From: Silene latifolia
Lineage: Eukaryota; Streptophyta; Magnoliopsida; Caryophyllales; Caryophyllaceae
Reading direction: 5' to 3'
DNA: 64,000 bases
Assembly (NCBI RefSeq): GCF_048544455.1
Contig: NC_133538.1
Coordinates: 38,069,469 to 38,133,468 of the forward strand
Positions 22,649-34,360 of this stretch are shown piece by piece. The stretch's first letter is position 1; each line of letters starts with the position of its first letter. The notes beneath the pieces were generated by a model. The model did not search any database and was not told the origin of the DNA. It was given only the letters and a program-made list of their open reading frames with translations. A program made the position numbers and the translations under genes.

Positions 22649-23135
22649 TTAACTCCCAGTCATATTATCAAAAGGGTAACCAACTTTAAGGGACTTGGCA
22701 AGGAGAGAAAACCCGAAATCAACACAACCTAAGTGGCAGTAAGAATTAGCAAGGATCCCAATGGAATACGAATCGGGTCTGGTACCAGCTAACTCAAGTT
22801 GCCTAGAAAGAGAAATGATAGTAGTGTGAGGTTTTAGACGTTTAAGTTTGAGCATGGCGGAGAATAGCCTGCTAAAATCGACGATCGAAGGTTGCCGATG
22901 GAAGAGACATCATTTGGTGGAATAGATTTAGGGGAATTTGAAGATAAGGAAACCCTAATTTACATTGTTCCCTCACATATTCCATAAACATACGAGGATC
23001 ATCAATAGCAATAAGCTTGACATTAGTAGAATTGGAGAAATAACGGGATTTGAATTGAAAATTTAACAGGGAAAAGAAAACCCCAATTTGATTTCCATGT
23101 ATGTACCTCAAAAATATCAACCAATACATCAACAA
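22649..23135 (-). pseudogene. Pentatricopeptide repeat (PPR) protein, N-terminal fragment
   Basis: The upstream frame (22872-23135) holds a targeting-like stretch (FSLLNFQFKSRYFSNST) and LFHQMMSLPSA. The next frame (22649-22855 and slightly upstream) reads FSAMLKLKRLKPHTTIISLS, RQLELAGTRPDSYSIGILAN and CCHLG-like SYCHLGCVDFGFSLLAKSLK, classic P-type PPR repeats. A one-base shift near 22887 separates them and a stop follows YPFDNMTGS. PPR proteins bind organellar RNA and usually have ten or more repeats; here fewer than two remain. Broken and truncated. Confidence 0.82.
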
Positions 23136-23317
23136 CTCAAACTCAAAGATATAAAAAAAAATTCAATTGAAATAATAAACAATAAATAACACCCGAATTG
23201 AGTGACAAAATTAGGGTACAAACCTGAGATGAAAAGTCGCGAACGGTGGTGAGAGGTAGTTGCCAGTACAGTGGCCCGACGTGACTCAGCGATTACTAGA
23301 TGAGGGTGATGAGTGGC

Positions 23318-23828
23318 TGATGCACATCAAAATGCCGCTACGACTGAAAGCATGACAGTAGAGGGTATTGCACTCAGGCAATTGGCAGTAACTGTCAATG
23401 CTATTGCGGAACCGGGAAGATATGGTGCACAGCACCTGGTGCAGGCCATCCCACAAAAGGAAGCTTCCATCCTCTGACAGCTCAGAATTATGGCTGTTGC
23501 AGTGTCACAGGAGAGTTAGTGGAGAATCTGGTGACTTAGCTAATAGTACTACCTAGCATGTGCTATTTTCTTAATATTGCTATTTCAGTAGAATAATTGT
23601 AGTGGTTATCCTTAGCCTCCAAGGCATTAATCCTATAAATAGCTGGCTGTAAGGAATTCTATGGTATGAAATGAAATATAACCTTCTTCCTCAAATTCTC
23701 TCAATCCATTGCAATTTATTTGCTTTATTCGTTCAGTACCCAGGTGGTTTTCTTAATCCATACCATTGCAGTTTGAATTAGTAAGTGGCCTATCAGTTTT
23801 ATTGACTGAACAGCTACTAAGTGCATCA
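23318..23828 (+). repeat. 5' LTR of the Reina-like element
   Basis: TGATGCAC...GTGCATCA borders with an 8 bp perfect terminal inversion. A TATAAATAG box lies near 23633. The sequence just after the LTR, TTGGATATCAGAG at 23830, resembles an altered initiator tRNA-Met primer site. Confidence 0.92.
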
Positions 23829-24010
23829 CTTGGATATCAGAGATACCATCCTCTCGACCTGTGGAGTATACAATCAATAACCATTAGAGAAAACTTGAGA
23901 AAAAAATCAAGCAAAAACCCAAAAATTTTCAACAGTTCATTCATAACTCTCTTAACAAAAAACAAAAAAAACAAAAACTCTCCAAAAAAGAAAGCAGGTT
24001 CAAAACAGCC

Positions 24011-25960
24011 ATGGAAGTGATAACTAATGATATTCAAACTCTCAAGGAGCAGATGGAGGTCATCACCAAGGCACTCTCAAATATTCCAGTTGACAAAATA
24101 GGTAACACACCCCATAATCCTATCAGATCTCCTACTATTAAATTTCCTACCTTTAAAGGAGATGACATTGATAGTTGGTTATTTAAGTGTGAGCAATACT
24201 TTACTGTGGCTGAGACTAATGACATAGAGAAGGTCACCTATGTGTCAATGCATTTGGAAGATAAAGCTTTAGCCTGGCACTTAGCTTACATAAAAAACAG
24301 AAACTCCCCAATTCCCTTAGGATGGAAAGAGTATAAGCTTGCTATTAAGGCTAGATTTGGTGACATGTATGAGGATCCCATGTCTGAACTAGTAGTATTA
24401 AAACAAACTGGTAAGGTTCAGGATTATCATGATGCTTTTGATATATTCATTAGCAAACTAAACCTCCAACCTGCATATGCATTAAGTTGTTTTCTTACTG
24501 GTTTGGATAGCAGCATCTCCTCCATGGTTAGGATGCTCAAACCCAAAAGCATACAGGAAGCCTTTGGCCTGGCAAAGCTTCAAGAAGCAGCCCTTAAACT
24601 TCAGAAAACCACCCACTCTTCACAAAAAAATCAACCCTTTCCTTCCTCAAAACAGTCAAAACCCCCCCTTCTTCCAAACCCTCCACAAAAATTGCCATTT
24701 ACACCAACTCAGAAACCGCCCACCTCACAAGCCCCTCCACCCTATTCCAAACCCAGATACAGGCCTGTCAATAATGAACTAGAAGGCAGAAGAGAGAAAG
24801 GTATATGCTTTTATTGTGATGAGAAATACACACCATTACATGTGTGTAAAAACAAAAGGCAGTTATTTATGCTTGAACTAGAGGAAGCTGAAGAAAATGT
24901 AACAGTAGAGAATCCTACTGTAGAGGAAGACCCTGTCCTCATTGCCCAAATATCAGTTCATGCTTTGGCTGGTCATACTCATTGTCAAACAATGAGAATT
25001 CCTGGACAGGTGGGGAAGATAACGTTGAGCATCTTGGTAGATATTGGGAGCTCCCACAACTTCATTGATGTAGGGGTGATACAAAAGCTCGGCCTGAGAA
25101 CTGAACCCATTCCCTCATTTAATATTTCTGTTGCAAATGGAGGAAAGCTTATGTGCTCTCATGTAATCCATCAACTCAAATGGAAAATAAGAAATACCGA
25201 GTTTATAGCAGACTTTTATGCTATACCCTTGGGTAGTTGTGATGCAGTCCTAGGTATACAGTGGTTGGAAACCCTCGGCCCCATTACATGGGACTTCAAG
25301 GAATTAACTATGAAGTTTCAATTCAATGGCAAGGGTCATATCCTCAAGGGAGCACAACCTACTAGCATGAAGATTCCTAGGCAGATTGACAGGGCTTTGG
25401 AAAATAGCTCTCAACTAGCAATCTTACACCAACAGCCTGTCCAAGGAGCAGAGTTTTTTGCCATACAACTCTCAAATACAGAAGCCTGTCAGGAAGACAT
25501 TAATCAACTGCTGCATGCATATCCTGAAGTCTTTCAGGAGCCAAAGACTTTGCCACCCCTCAGGGAGGGACACAACCACAAGATAATCCAGAAAGCTGAC
25601 TCAGTTCCCGTTAACATAAGGCCATATAGATATCCTATGGTCCAAAAGGACATTATTGAGTCTATGACTCAAGAACTCTTGGGAAGTGGAGTTATAAGGC
25701 ATAGTACCAGCCCGTACACCTCTCCTGTGGTCTTAGTTAAAAAGAAGGATGGAACATGGAGGCTATGTGTTGACTACAGAGCTTTAAACAAACAGACTAT
25801 TAAGGACAAGTTTCCAATCCCCTTGATAGAAGAGCTGCTAGATGAGCTTCATGGCTCCCAATTCTACTCCAAACTTGATTTAAGGTCTGGCTTTCATCAA
25901 ATTAGAATGTCACCTGATGCCATAGCCAAGACAGCTTTCAGGACCCATCATGGTCACTAG
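24011..25960 (+). pseudogene. Gag, protease and first half of RT of the Reina-like element
   Basis: 649 codons from the ATG at 24011. Capsid-type gag covers about residues 45-190 (FPTFKGDDIDSWLFKCEQYF, LEDKALAWH). A Pro-rich linker and a CFYCDEKYTPLHVC knuckle (Cys266) follow. A pepsin-like protease site at about 342-350 reads LVDIGSSHNFID, so the usual DTG/DSG triad is DIG. RT begins near 535 (SPVVLVKKKDGTWRLCVDYR, KLDLRSGFHQI). The frame stops at TAG 25958-25960 inside [12 protein letters not shown], where the family has Tyr, consistent with a point mutation. Gag forms the particle; protease would process it. Confidence 0.9.
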
Positions 25961-25966
25961 GAATAC

Positions 25967-26922
25967 TTGGTTATGCCCTTTGGGTTAACCAATGCACCTT
26001 CCACCTTTCAGTCACTAATGAATAGGATATTCCAACCATACCTTAGAAAATTTGTGCTAGTTTTCTTTGATGATATCCTTATATATAGTCCTGGATGGAT
26101 GGAGCATGTTGAGCACCTTGAGCAAGTGTTGCGTTTAATGAAGGATCAACAATTGTATGCCAAACCTTCAAAATGCTGCTTTGGAGCAGTACAATTGGAA
26201 TACTTGGGCCACATTGTCTCCAGGAGTGAGGTGGCAACTGACCCCTCTAAAATCTCTGCTGTTGAGGAGTGGCCTACCCCAGCCAATCTCAAGCAACTCA
26301 GAGGATTCCTTGGCCTCACGGATACTATAGAAGGTTTATTCAAGGCTATGGTAGCTTGAGTAAACCACTGACTAATCTCTTGAAAAAGAATGCTTTCCTT
26401 TGGGGAGATGCAGCTCAGGTTGCCTTCGAAAAACTCAAGATGGCTATGGTCACTGCACCAGTCTTAGCTCTGTCAAATTTTGCCAAACCATTCACCATAG
26501 AAACTGATGCATCAGGTGAGGGCATAGGAGCGGTGCTTATGCAAGACAACCACCCAATAGCATTCATCAGCAAGGCATTGGCTCTTAAACATCAGTCTAT
26601 GTCAGTCTATGAAAAAGAGCTGCTGGCCATAATACATGCAGTCACTAAGTGGGGACAATATCTGGTTGGCAGGCCATTTATCATAAAAACAGACCATCAG
26701 AGCCTTAAATACCTTTTGGAGCAAAGGATTACAAGTCCATTACAACAAAAATGGCTCGCTAAACTCATGGGATATGACTATGAGATCCACTACAAGAAGG
26801 GAAAAGAGAATGTAGTGGCAGATGCACTCTCTAGAATTAAAAGTTCAGAGCTCAATCAATTACACCTTAGCACCATCAGTACTGATCTTTACACCACTCC
26901 AATCAGGGTGGAAAGAAGATGA
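25967..26922 (+). pseudogene. Second half of RT and RNase H of the Reina-like element
   Basis: RT resumes in frame after the stop with [20 protein letters not shown] and the catalytic [10 protein letters not shown]. It breaks at GFLGLT near 26320, where one G appears missing. The next frame carries [16 protein letters not shown], then RNase H with FTIETDASGEGIGAVLMQ, YEKELLAIIHAV and KTDHQSLKYLLEQ, ending with VVADALSR at about 26820. Another shift follows near 26900. Confidence 0.88.
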
Positions 26923-27562
26923 ATTGCTCATTAAAATCATTTCAGATTTGGTGAAAGACCCTGGTTCTCACAAGCACTATTCCTGGAGAGGTGAACAACT
27001 CAAGAAAAAAGGCAGATTTGTGGTCACAACAAAAGGGCAATTGACAGAAAAAATTATATCAATTATGCACAGTACATTACAAGGGGGACACTCGGTGATA
27101 GAGGCTACCTACCAAAGAATTAAGCAGAAATTTTTTTGGAAGGGGATGAAAGCTCAAATACACAAATATATTCAGAAATGTAGCATTTGTCAGCAATGCA
27201 AATATGAATCTATAGCCTACCCGGGCAAGTTACAACCTCTTCCTATCCCAAACTCTATTTGGACTGATATAAGCATGGATTTCATAGATGGTTTGCCTAA
27301 ATCTATGGGCATGGATTCTATCTTGGTTGTGGTAGATAGATTGAGCAAAGCTGCCCACTTCATTCCCCTCAAACACCCTTATTCTGCCACAGAGGTTGCC
27401 CAAGCTTACTTCGACCATGTATACAAGTTACATGGCATGCCAGAAAGCATTGTCTTAGATAGGGACTCCATATTTCTCAGTAACTTTTGGCAGGAACTCT
27501 TTTCTGTCCAAGGAGGGATCTTAACCTTTCATCTTCTTACCATCCCCAGACTTAAGTCTTGA
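26822..27562 (+). pseudogene. Integrase of the Reina-like element, catalytic Glu deleted
   Basis: The zinc module (HSTLQGGHSVIEATYQRIKQ, then KCSICQQCK) and the core (DISMDFIDGLPKS, VVVDRLSKAAHFIPL, VLDRDSIFLSNFW) are present. The frame ends at PRLKS. In the family the next residues are a DGQTE block with the third catalytic acid. Here a short deletion near 27552 removes it: CCCAGAC is followed directly by TTAAGTCTTGAAC. The integrase cannot be active. Confidence 0.86.
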
Positions 27563-28289
27563 ACAGGTGCCTTGAGACCTATCTCAGGTGTTTTTGCAGT
27601 GAGACACCGACAGAGTGGTGCAAGTGGATACCTGCAGCCGAATACTGGTACAACACTTCCTACCACTCTTCCCTCAAGGCCTCTCCTTATGAGGTGGTTT
27701 ATGGCCAACCTCCCCCAATTCATCTCCCTTATCTCCCTGGGGAAAGCAAGGTCGACTCAGTAGACAGATCCTTGCTAGCCAGAGAAGAAGCTCTCCAAGG
27801 TATTAAATTAAATTTAGCTAGGGCCCAAAATAGGATGAGACAGCAGGCATCCAAACACAGAACTGATAGGGAATTTAAACCCGGAGAATTTGTTTTCCTC
27901 AAGCTCCAGCCTTACAGACAAACATCAGTGGCTAGTAGAGGCAATCAGAAGCTAGCCAAGAAATACTATGGCCCCTACAAGATCCTGAAGAAAATAGGGC
28001 CTGTGGCCTATAAACTGGACTTGCCCCCTTCTGCCAAAATACATCAAACCTTCCATGGCACCCCGCCACCAACTCCATCATTGCCTGATCATGACTCTGC
28101 CCCTAAGAAACCAGAACTTATTCTAGCAAAGAAGACAGTCAGAAGGGGTAGGATATCTGCCACTAAGGTCCTTGTCAAATGGAATGACTCACTGTTGGAG
28201 GACGCTACTTGGGAGTTCCTATATGATCTACAACAGTCCTATCCTGATTTTGATCCTTGGGGACAAGGATCTTTTCAAGGGGAAGGTAA
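27559..28289 (+). pseudogene. Integrase C-terminus and chromodomain-like tail
   Basis: Continuing in another frame: NRCLETYLRCFCSETPTEWC, KASPYEVVYGQPPPIHLPYL, a GPY/F module (YYGPYKILKKIGPVAYKLDL) and a short chromodomain-like tail (ATKVLVKWNDSLLEDATWEF). The frame stays open into the 3' LTR to 28491. The usual HNVFHVSQL motif appears as HQTFHGTPPP. It would contact chromatin during integration. Confidence 0.83.
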
Positions 28290-28794
28290 TGATGCACATC
28301 AAAATGCCGCTACGACTGAAAGCATGACAGTAGAGGGTATTGCATTCAGGCAATTGGCAGTAACTGTCAATGCTATTGCGGAACCGGGAAGATATGGTGC
28401 ACAGCACCTGGTGCAGGCCATCCTACAAAAGGAAGCTTCCATCCTCTTACAGCTCAGAATTATGGCCGTTGCAGTGTCACAGGAGAGTTAGTGGAGAATC
28501 TGGTGACTCAGCTAATAGTACTACCTAGCATGTGCTATTTTCTTAATATTGCTATTTCAGTAGAATAATTGTAGTGGTTATCCTTAGCCTCCAAGGCATT
28601 AATCCTATAAATAGCTGGCTGTAAGGAATTCTATGGTATGAAATGAAATATAACCTTCTTCCTCAAATTCTCTCAGTCCCTTGCAATTTATTTGCTTTAT
28701 TCGTTCAGTACCCAGGTGGTTTTCTTAATCCATACCACTGCAGTCTGAATTAGTAAGTGGCCTATCATTGACTGAACAGCTACTAAGTGCATCA
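28290..28794 (+). repeat. 3' LTR of the Reina-like element
   Basis: Starts TGATGCACATC right after GGGGAAGGTAA, a short purine run serving as polypurine tract, and ends GTGCATCA at 28794. It lacks 6 bp present in the 5' LTR at TATCAGTTTTATTGAC. Confidence 0.92.
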
Positions 28795-28940
28795 GTGGTG
28801 GATTGGGAGAGTGTGAGATTGTGAAGGATGAGGGAGAGTGTGAGCCACCGTGAGGGATTTTGAGTTGGTATGTTTGACAGTGAGTCGGTGATTACTGGAT
28901 GAAGAATGAGGGAAGGTTACTTGTTTTTCTTTTTAATAAT

Positions 28941-29127
28941 ATAATAGTGATAATTTATTTGCTGCGTTTTGGGGGAAGACGCCTCATATAGATCTATTTG
29001 CAGCGTTTGTTCACTAAACACCTCAAATAACTTTGTGTATTTAAAAAAAAAATTACATTTCTATTTGCTGCTACTTAGCTAAAACGCCTCAAATGAAGAG
29101 CTGCAAATTAATGTTTTTTTACTAGTG
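28941..29127. repeat. Possible MITE or CACTA-type terminal fragment
   Basis: The segment ends ATGTTTTTTTACTAGTG, whose complement CACTAGTAAAAAAAC is CACTA-like. Inside, related motifs (TTTGCTGC, GCAGCGTTTG, ACGCCTCAAAT) recur in both orientations, like subterminal repeats. A matching left end could not be fixed. Confidence 0.4.
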
Positions 29128-29244
29128 GCAGGAAGACTCTTCGACATGGAGTTGTTTCCACTGCCCACAATCCAACTGAAACAAGGCCGACGCAAGGCAT
29201 TTATGTCCAGCCTTGAAAACACTCGTAAGACATTTGAAACCCAT
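29122..29244 (-). pseudogene. Short coding-like frame, unrecognised
   Basis: Forty codons, MGFKCLTSVFKAGHKCLASA through LFQLDCGQWKQLHVEESSCH, ending in TAG that overlaps the possible MITE terminus. The composition looks protein-like, but no family is recognised and splice borders are not clear. The longer overlapping 119-codon frame (29079-29438) is less convincing. Confidence 0.2.
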
Positions 29245-30020
29245 ACTAAAGGTTTATACAAGGATTCAAATATGGCAATGCAAACTGAAAACGAATCGTG
29301 GTAGATGTGGCGCAAGTATAGCAAAGAGCAGTAAACAACCATTAGACTACGTTTATGGGTAGGTCTAAGGTGGGCTAGGTCTTGAATAAAGACAAAAGCA
29401 TTGAAAAAGAAAAAAGGAAAAATAAAAGAAAAAAGCAAACCTGGTTTGCCAAATGCGTTCTACATGGTCTATTTTGGACCTCTTGGAACGAAATGAAGGA
29501 CCTGGTCCTTTGATCCACGTGGTAACAAATCATTGGGGGATGAGAGTTTTTAACTTTAAAGACAAAGGCATCAGCATTTTTGTTTTCAAAAAGTTTTTTT
29601 TTTTTTTTTGTGAAATTTTACACATAAAATTGAAATATAATTTTACCAAAATTCATAATTTTTCATGATCTACAATTAGAGACCACATTTGATATACTTT
29701 AGAGCTTATTTTACTTATATTTTTGTTTATGCCAATCATTTTCAATAAATAAAAATAAAATTTTAAAAAATCTAAACTTTAACATATATCAAAAATATTA
29801 ATTTTAAACTGCACAAAAATAAATTGGTCAAAAATTCGATTATTTGAATCATTTTTTTTATGTTGGTTAAAGCCGGTTAAGGGAGGGCTTGATAAAACAA
29901 CAAAATCAGCAACTAGGTCTTCTAAATAGATTGAAACGTATATATTAATATTTTAATGCAGGAATTAGGTCTAAGTAGGGGTTCAAGACCAGCTGATAAA
30001 CATGGTCTTAACTTACTCCA
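29245..30020. other. AT-rich sequence, no recognisable gene
   Basis: Between the short frame and the Stowaway MITE. It includes T runs near 29593-29610 and A/T-rich low complexity to about 29900. Confidence 0.5.
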
Positions 30021-30022
30021 TA

Positions 30023-30337
30023 CTCCCTCCCAGTCGTCATAATGTTCCCCTTTGATAATGGCACGATACTTAAGGAAAAGTATTAAAATAGGAGTAAAAG
30101 AGTTGTGTGGGGTTGGTGATAGGAGAGAGGGATGGATTATTAGTAGTTAAATAAAGAATTGTGGGGCCAAAACATAAAGGAAAGTAATAAAATAGGAGTA
30201 AAAGAGTTGTGTGGGGTTTGGTGATAGGAGAGAGGAATGAATAAAATAAGAGTAAAAGTTTCTAAAAATAGAAAGGGAAACATTACTTGAATAATCCGTT
30301 TTGGGAAAGAGAGAACATTATAGTGACTGGGAGGGAG
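30023..30337. mobile_element. Stowaway MITE (Tc1/mariner type)
   Basis: 315 bp between TA duplicates (30021-30022, 30338-30339). The ends are inverted: CTCCCTCCCAGTCGTCATAA left and CTCCCTCCCAGTCACTATAA as the complement of the right end. An internal segment (AATAGGAGTAAAAGAGTTG...) is present twice, near 30089 and 30197. It has no coding capacity and would depend on a mariner-like transposase elsewhere. Confidence 0.9.
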
Positions 30338-30686
30338 TATATTGCAAGAAATCGATAAGCTTTGAGGTTCAAGGTTATGATACCCATTACGGCCCTATTT
30401 TTGCATACCACCTAGAATTATAGTAGTCTTCAATATCTCCGCAATAACACTAGATGACTGACAAAAGGAGTAGCACCATTGTCATTCTCATGCCATTAAA
30501 AGAGTGAGCAGAATCATTTTGAAAGTGTTCTACTGCCAACTTGTATGCATTTACAGTCGACTTAAATAGGTTTTCAATATTTAGGGGTAATTAAAATGGA
30601 AAAAAAAAAAAATTGAAGATTGAAGAGTAAATAACAAATGTAATCCAGCAACTGTAACAAGAAATACCTTGAAGTCATGTTTTAAC

Positions 30687-30770
30687 CTGATCGATGGATG
30701 AATCAAAGGCAAATTTATGAATCTTGGAACCTTGTTCAAGTAGAGATGGTAACGACATCTCCGCCTTCAT
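30687..30770 (-). pseudogene. Possible first coding exon, unrecognised
   Basis: On the minus strand an ATG at 30770 opens MKAEMSLPSLLEQGSKIHKF and AFDSSIDQ, ending at CAG|GTTAAA (donor 30687|30686). The preceding leader is purine-rich. It looks like a real 28-codon first exon, but the family is unknown and no following exon is identified before the neighbouring elements. Confidence 0.35.
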
Positions 30771-31122
30771 TGATTCGCTCATTCATATTTTGAATAGAAG
30801 AGATTGAGTGAAAAATGGTGCGTGAATTTGGGGATTGAGGTACAAGAATCGATTGTTAAGTGTCTGCATTTCGGGAAAGTTTAAATTGCAGAAGGAGAGA
30901 TGTTAAATGCCGCGATTTGTATTTTTTTTAGGATGAGGAGGCAGTGGATATATGGAGTGAGTGAAATTAGATCTGGACCATTGATCTTTAATATAATTGA
31001 ATGGTTCAGATTTGAGCACAAATTCACCGTAAGAAACAAAACTTTTGAGCACAAACTCATCATAAGGAACAAAACTTACAAGATCTCAATTCTCTTTCTC
31101 TCTCTCTATATATATATATATA

Positions 31123-31435
31123 CTAGTTGGTTGCACGGCATGCGCGCCGTCCCCCAAGTTATTCTAATCGTTTACGTTTCAAATGCGTAGTAGGGAATCT
31201 TGATTTGGTTTGGTTGATGGATACATTTTGAGTGTCGATCACAATGAAATTCTTGTCGTTATAATTTTCTATTGGTTGCACCGCGGCGCGATGCGCACGG
31301 TCCCCCAAGATATTTTGATCGTTGATATTTCATTTGCATGTTAGCGTATCTTTACTTGGTTCAGATATTTGTACATGTTGAGTGCAAATCACGGTGAAAC
31401 TCTTGTAGTTATATTGTTTTGATTGTTGAATCGAT
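31123..31435 (-). repeat. Helitron 3' terminus (minus strand), duplicated in tandem
   Basis: On the minus strand, GGGGGACGGCGCGCATGCCG (a GC-rich hairpin, stem ACGGC/GCCGT) is followed by GCAACCAA and CTAG at 31123-31126, then T: the hairpin + CTRR + T layout of a Helitron 3' end. A second, diverged copy of about 145 bp starts at 31272 (TTGGTTGCACCGCGG...TCCCCCAAG). The matching 5' end of this minus-strand element is uncertain, possibly near 32050. Confidence 0.6.
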
Positions 31436-32051
31436 TACAAACAAAATTACAACCGTTCATAACTTTGTTGAGAGCATGATATCCGAATATAACTACGCCT
31501 TTTGCTATTTAGATGGTTAAATGTTAAAAAACACAATTACATGGCATACATAAGACATTAGTATTCTGTTGTAGCTTCCGAAATAATATACACATATACC
31601 ATACTATGTCCAAGTACACATAGATATTCTTAAACACGGTTCTCTCATAAAGTTCTACAAATTTTCACTCAAAACGTAAGTGTATCAACACATACTGCTC
31701 AAATAAACCTATTTACATAAACAATAAGACATTAGAATTATGTCTTAAATTGGGAAGTACCATAAACATAAGTAACTGAGCTAGATCGCTATTTTGGAGT
31801 TCTAGGTTCTTGGCTATATTTTGGGGCAAGTGGGATTTATCTCCAAATATAATATATAAAACTATAGTAAATCGTCTTCATTGTTTTTGCCTGAAATGGT
31901 AACTTTCACAATTACGGACTATGACATGAGATATTCTGAATTTCTACTATCCAATTAAGGTGCACGCAAGCAAGAAATGCAAATGTATACAATTGTTAGA
32001 TCGTTTTATTTGCCTTCAATGTATGGGTCGTGATCGAGCTAAGTTCAAGGA
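31436..32051. other. No recognisable gene
   Basis: AT-rich DNA between the minus-strand Helitron 3' ends and the plus-strand Helitron. It may be the interior of the minus-strand Helitron, but nothing coding is visible. Confidence 0.45.
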
Positions 32052-32301
32052 TCATTATATATATAAAAGAATCTTGATAAAAAGCTGAGGTGGCACAACC
32101 TCCTTTCAGAATTAAAGCAATGAAGCTCTCACATTCAACCTCACAAAATCAATTTTGTTTGAGCCAATCACGATTTTGCAATATGGCCACATCATCATGA
32201 ACTGTACTAATTAAGCTGAAAACAAAGGGGCAAAATAGTCTGTCTCACGTCATTAATAACCTTTTAAACTAACAACCATATTCCGTGTATTTCAAATTCC
32301 A

Positions 32302-33247
32302 GTGCAATTTAACAATTACCCAAACTCATTCATCTCTTCCCCATGTCCCTTCATCTTTCCATCACCAGTCATGGAAAAAATAAAAATTATCTATCAATAT
32401 GTTAAACGAATTTCACAAAATCCGTCCGAAGGAGTACCAAGTATAGATCTTGAGAAGCGGCTAATTGGCTTCGTCACTCAATGAATCTGTGAATCGACTC
32501 TCTGCGGCAGCGAATCTGCGACTCGATGCTTTAAGGCGGTTTTCTTCAGTTAGGTAAATCTATACTGTGTAATTTCCTTTACAGTTTGAGGATTTATCTA
32601 TTCTTTCTCTCCTCAACAAATTTTGGCAAGATCGTTGTTATATGTGCAATGGGTGTTTTATAAGCCGGTTTAACAATAATTGATTGCAAGACAAATATGC
32701 ATTTACACAATTGACTATTAAATGAGCGGGGCCTTAGTAATAGTTGAGTTTCTGTCAAGTTTACTCTCATGCAATAATTTATGTACATACTTGAACTTTG
32801 TGATCTCCTAAGATTCGGGTTAGGTTCTTGACATGCAACTTTTAAAAGATGACACCTAAAACATGTAGTTCACCTCATCTTATGGTATAACTTTTAACTC
32901 TAATCTTTGACTTTGTTGATGTGAAGATTAAGGTCAATACTGAATTCGTTTTTATTATTAGGCTATATACTAGATTTGCTACATTGTACACTAATTAGAA
33001 AGCCAATAATGTTGCAGGTCATGATATGAAGTGTCTGCGGGAGATCATTAGTAGATTAAACGAATACTACGAGAGCCAACATGAACAAGCTGATGGTTTC
33101 TTCCTCTTGGTTTCTATCTTGGTGTCCGAAATCGAAGGTGACGGAGTTAAATACGCATATGAACACCAACACTTAATTCATATCGTCAACTATGTATCCA
33201 TTGATCACCGAGTGAAATCTCTCTCTTATCTGTTTTGCAGTTTATAA
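32302..33247 (+). pseudogene. Coding-like pieces inside the Helitron
   Basis: A frame at 32302-32484 (PVMEKIKIIYQYVKRISQNP) and one at 33026-33247 (MKCLREIISRLNEYYESQHE, QADGFFLLVSILVSEIEGDG). The second follows a good acceptor, TTGCAG|GTCATG at about 33019. The hydrophilic, helical second piece is plausible as an exon captured from a host gene. I do not recognise the parent. Confidence 0.3.
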
Positions 33248-34230
33248 AGGCAATTCAACTTCCACGGGTCTTAGAAAATCAGATACTGATTATATGGATG
33301 TTATTCTCCCAAAATTAAGATATGATGCAGCAGAACTCTCACGATTTGTAAGTTTAACGTTTCTAAACAATATCCGTGTTTTAAGTTTGTAACAATAGAT
33401 TCTTGCTGACCCTTGACTGTGAGTAATTATCGTCTTCAATATTAGTTTACTCTTTCCGTCACAATCATTTGCTCACCATCAATCAACTTAGAATTTATTG
33501 TCTATCCATTATTTATTGTATTTGTGTTTTGATCCTATTCTTTGTCATGGTTTTCTTTTAGTTATTAAAATATGGAATGCAGACATTTGGACTAAAACAT
33601 TGCATTATAGATAGTTTGAGCACTTAGCGAGTTGGCGCGATGCAACAGTTTTATCTCTGTCAGTTGTTTTTATTGTTATCCTGTAAATTGCTGGGTTTGC
33701 CTCCTATTTTCATGAAGCTATTGGACATGGGTTTGTGAGGGAATGTGAAGTACTATAGTGATAATTCTATAACCATCCTTTACAAGCTGCTTACAGCTAT
33801 TCATATTACGACCTCAGAACGAGCTGCAGGCCACGTCTATTGATAATCTTGCCAATGATTTCCAATGCATACCCGTCTTTGAAGTCACAGTTGCGCAGTT
33901 TGTATGATGACCATGTCGTGGGTCAGCCTCCTCAAATCTCCACGGAGAATGCAATACCACCAGTTTTGAGACAATCTACTTAAGTCTAGAAGGGTTGTGA
34001 ATGGCTCTTCAACTGGCCATGTCAAATACACGGTGATTGGTTGAGGGTGTTGGGGAGAAATGTGAATATAGTGGCCATCAAATTGGACCTTTATTATTAA
34101 GGAAGAGGATGAGTAGTGTTTAAGAATATGTCTTAAACCCTTTTAAGCACACTTCTTTTTAGAGTTTGTACTTTGTATTCCAACTGTGGTAAAGTCTTTT
34201 GAGTTGGATCTTCTCTAAGTTCAGGAGTTA

Positions 34231-34360
34231 TTGTGTGAGACGGTCTTAGACCGGTGAGACCGTTCCATTGTGTATAAAGAAAACTTATTTCTTAGCATTA
34301 AATTAATAGTTTTCTTATTAATATCGACCGTACCGTCTCACTGTGTGAGACCGTCTTAAT
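34231..34360. repeat. Small MITE-like inverted repeat (GAGACGGTCT family)
   Basis: About 130 bp opening TTGTGTGAGACGGTCTTAGA and closing GTGTGAGACCGTCTTAAT, with an AT-rich middle. Both ends share GAGACGGTCT in inverted form, with short internal copies. It is nested within the Helitron. Confidence 0.55.

Larger units (their letters stand above)
23318..28794 (+). mobile_element. Ty3/gypsy chromovirus (Reina-like), full length but defective
   Basis: LTRs at 23318-23828 (511 bp) and 28290-28794 (505 bp) begin TGATGCAC and end GTGCATCA. They differ by about ten substitutions and one 6 bp indel. Target duplicates are gtggc (23313-23317) and gtggt (28795-28799), one mismatch. The interior encodes gag, protease, RT, RNase H, integrase and a chromodomain-like tail on the plus strand. 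The CFYCDEKYTPLHVC knuckle suggests the Reina lineage (inferred). Stops and indels break pol, and the integrase has lost its DGQTE block. Confidence 0.94.

Noticed and set aside
23200..28900. Similar words on both sides of the Reina-like element (GATTACTAGATGAGGG and GATTACTGGATGAAG)
   Set aside because: They are not adjacent to the LTR borders and are too far from them to be a target duplication; the 5 bp gtggc/gtggt pair fits better.
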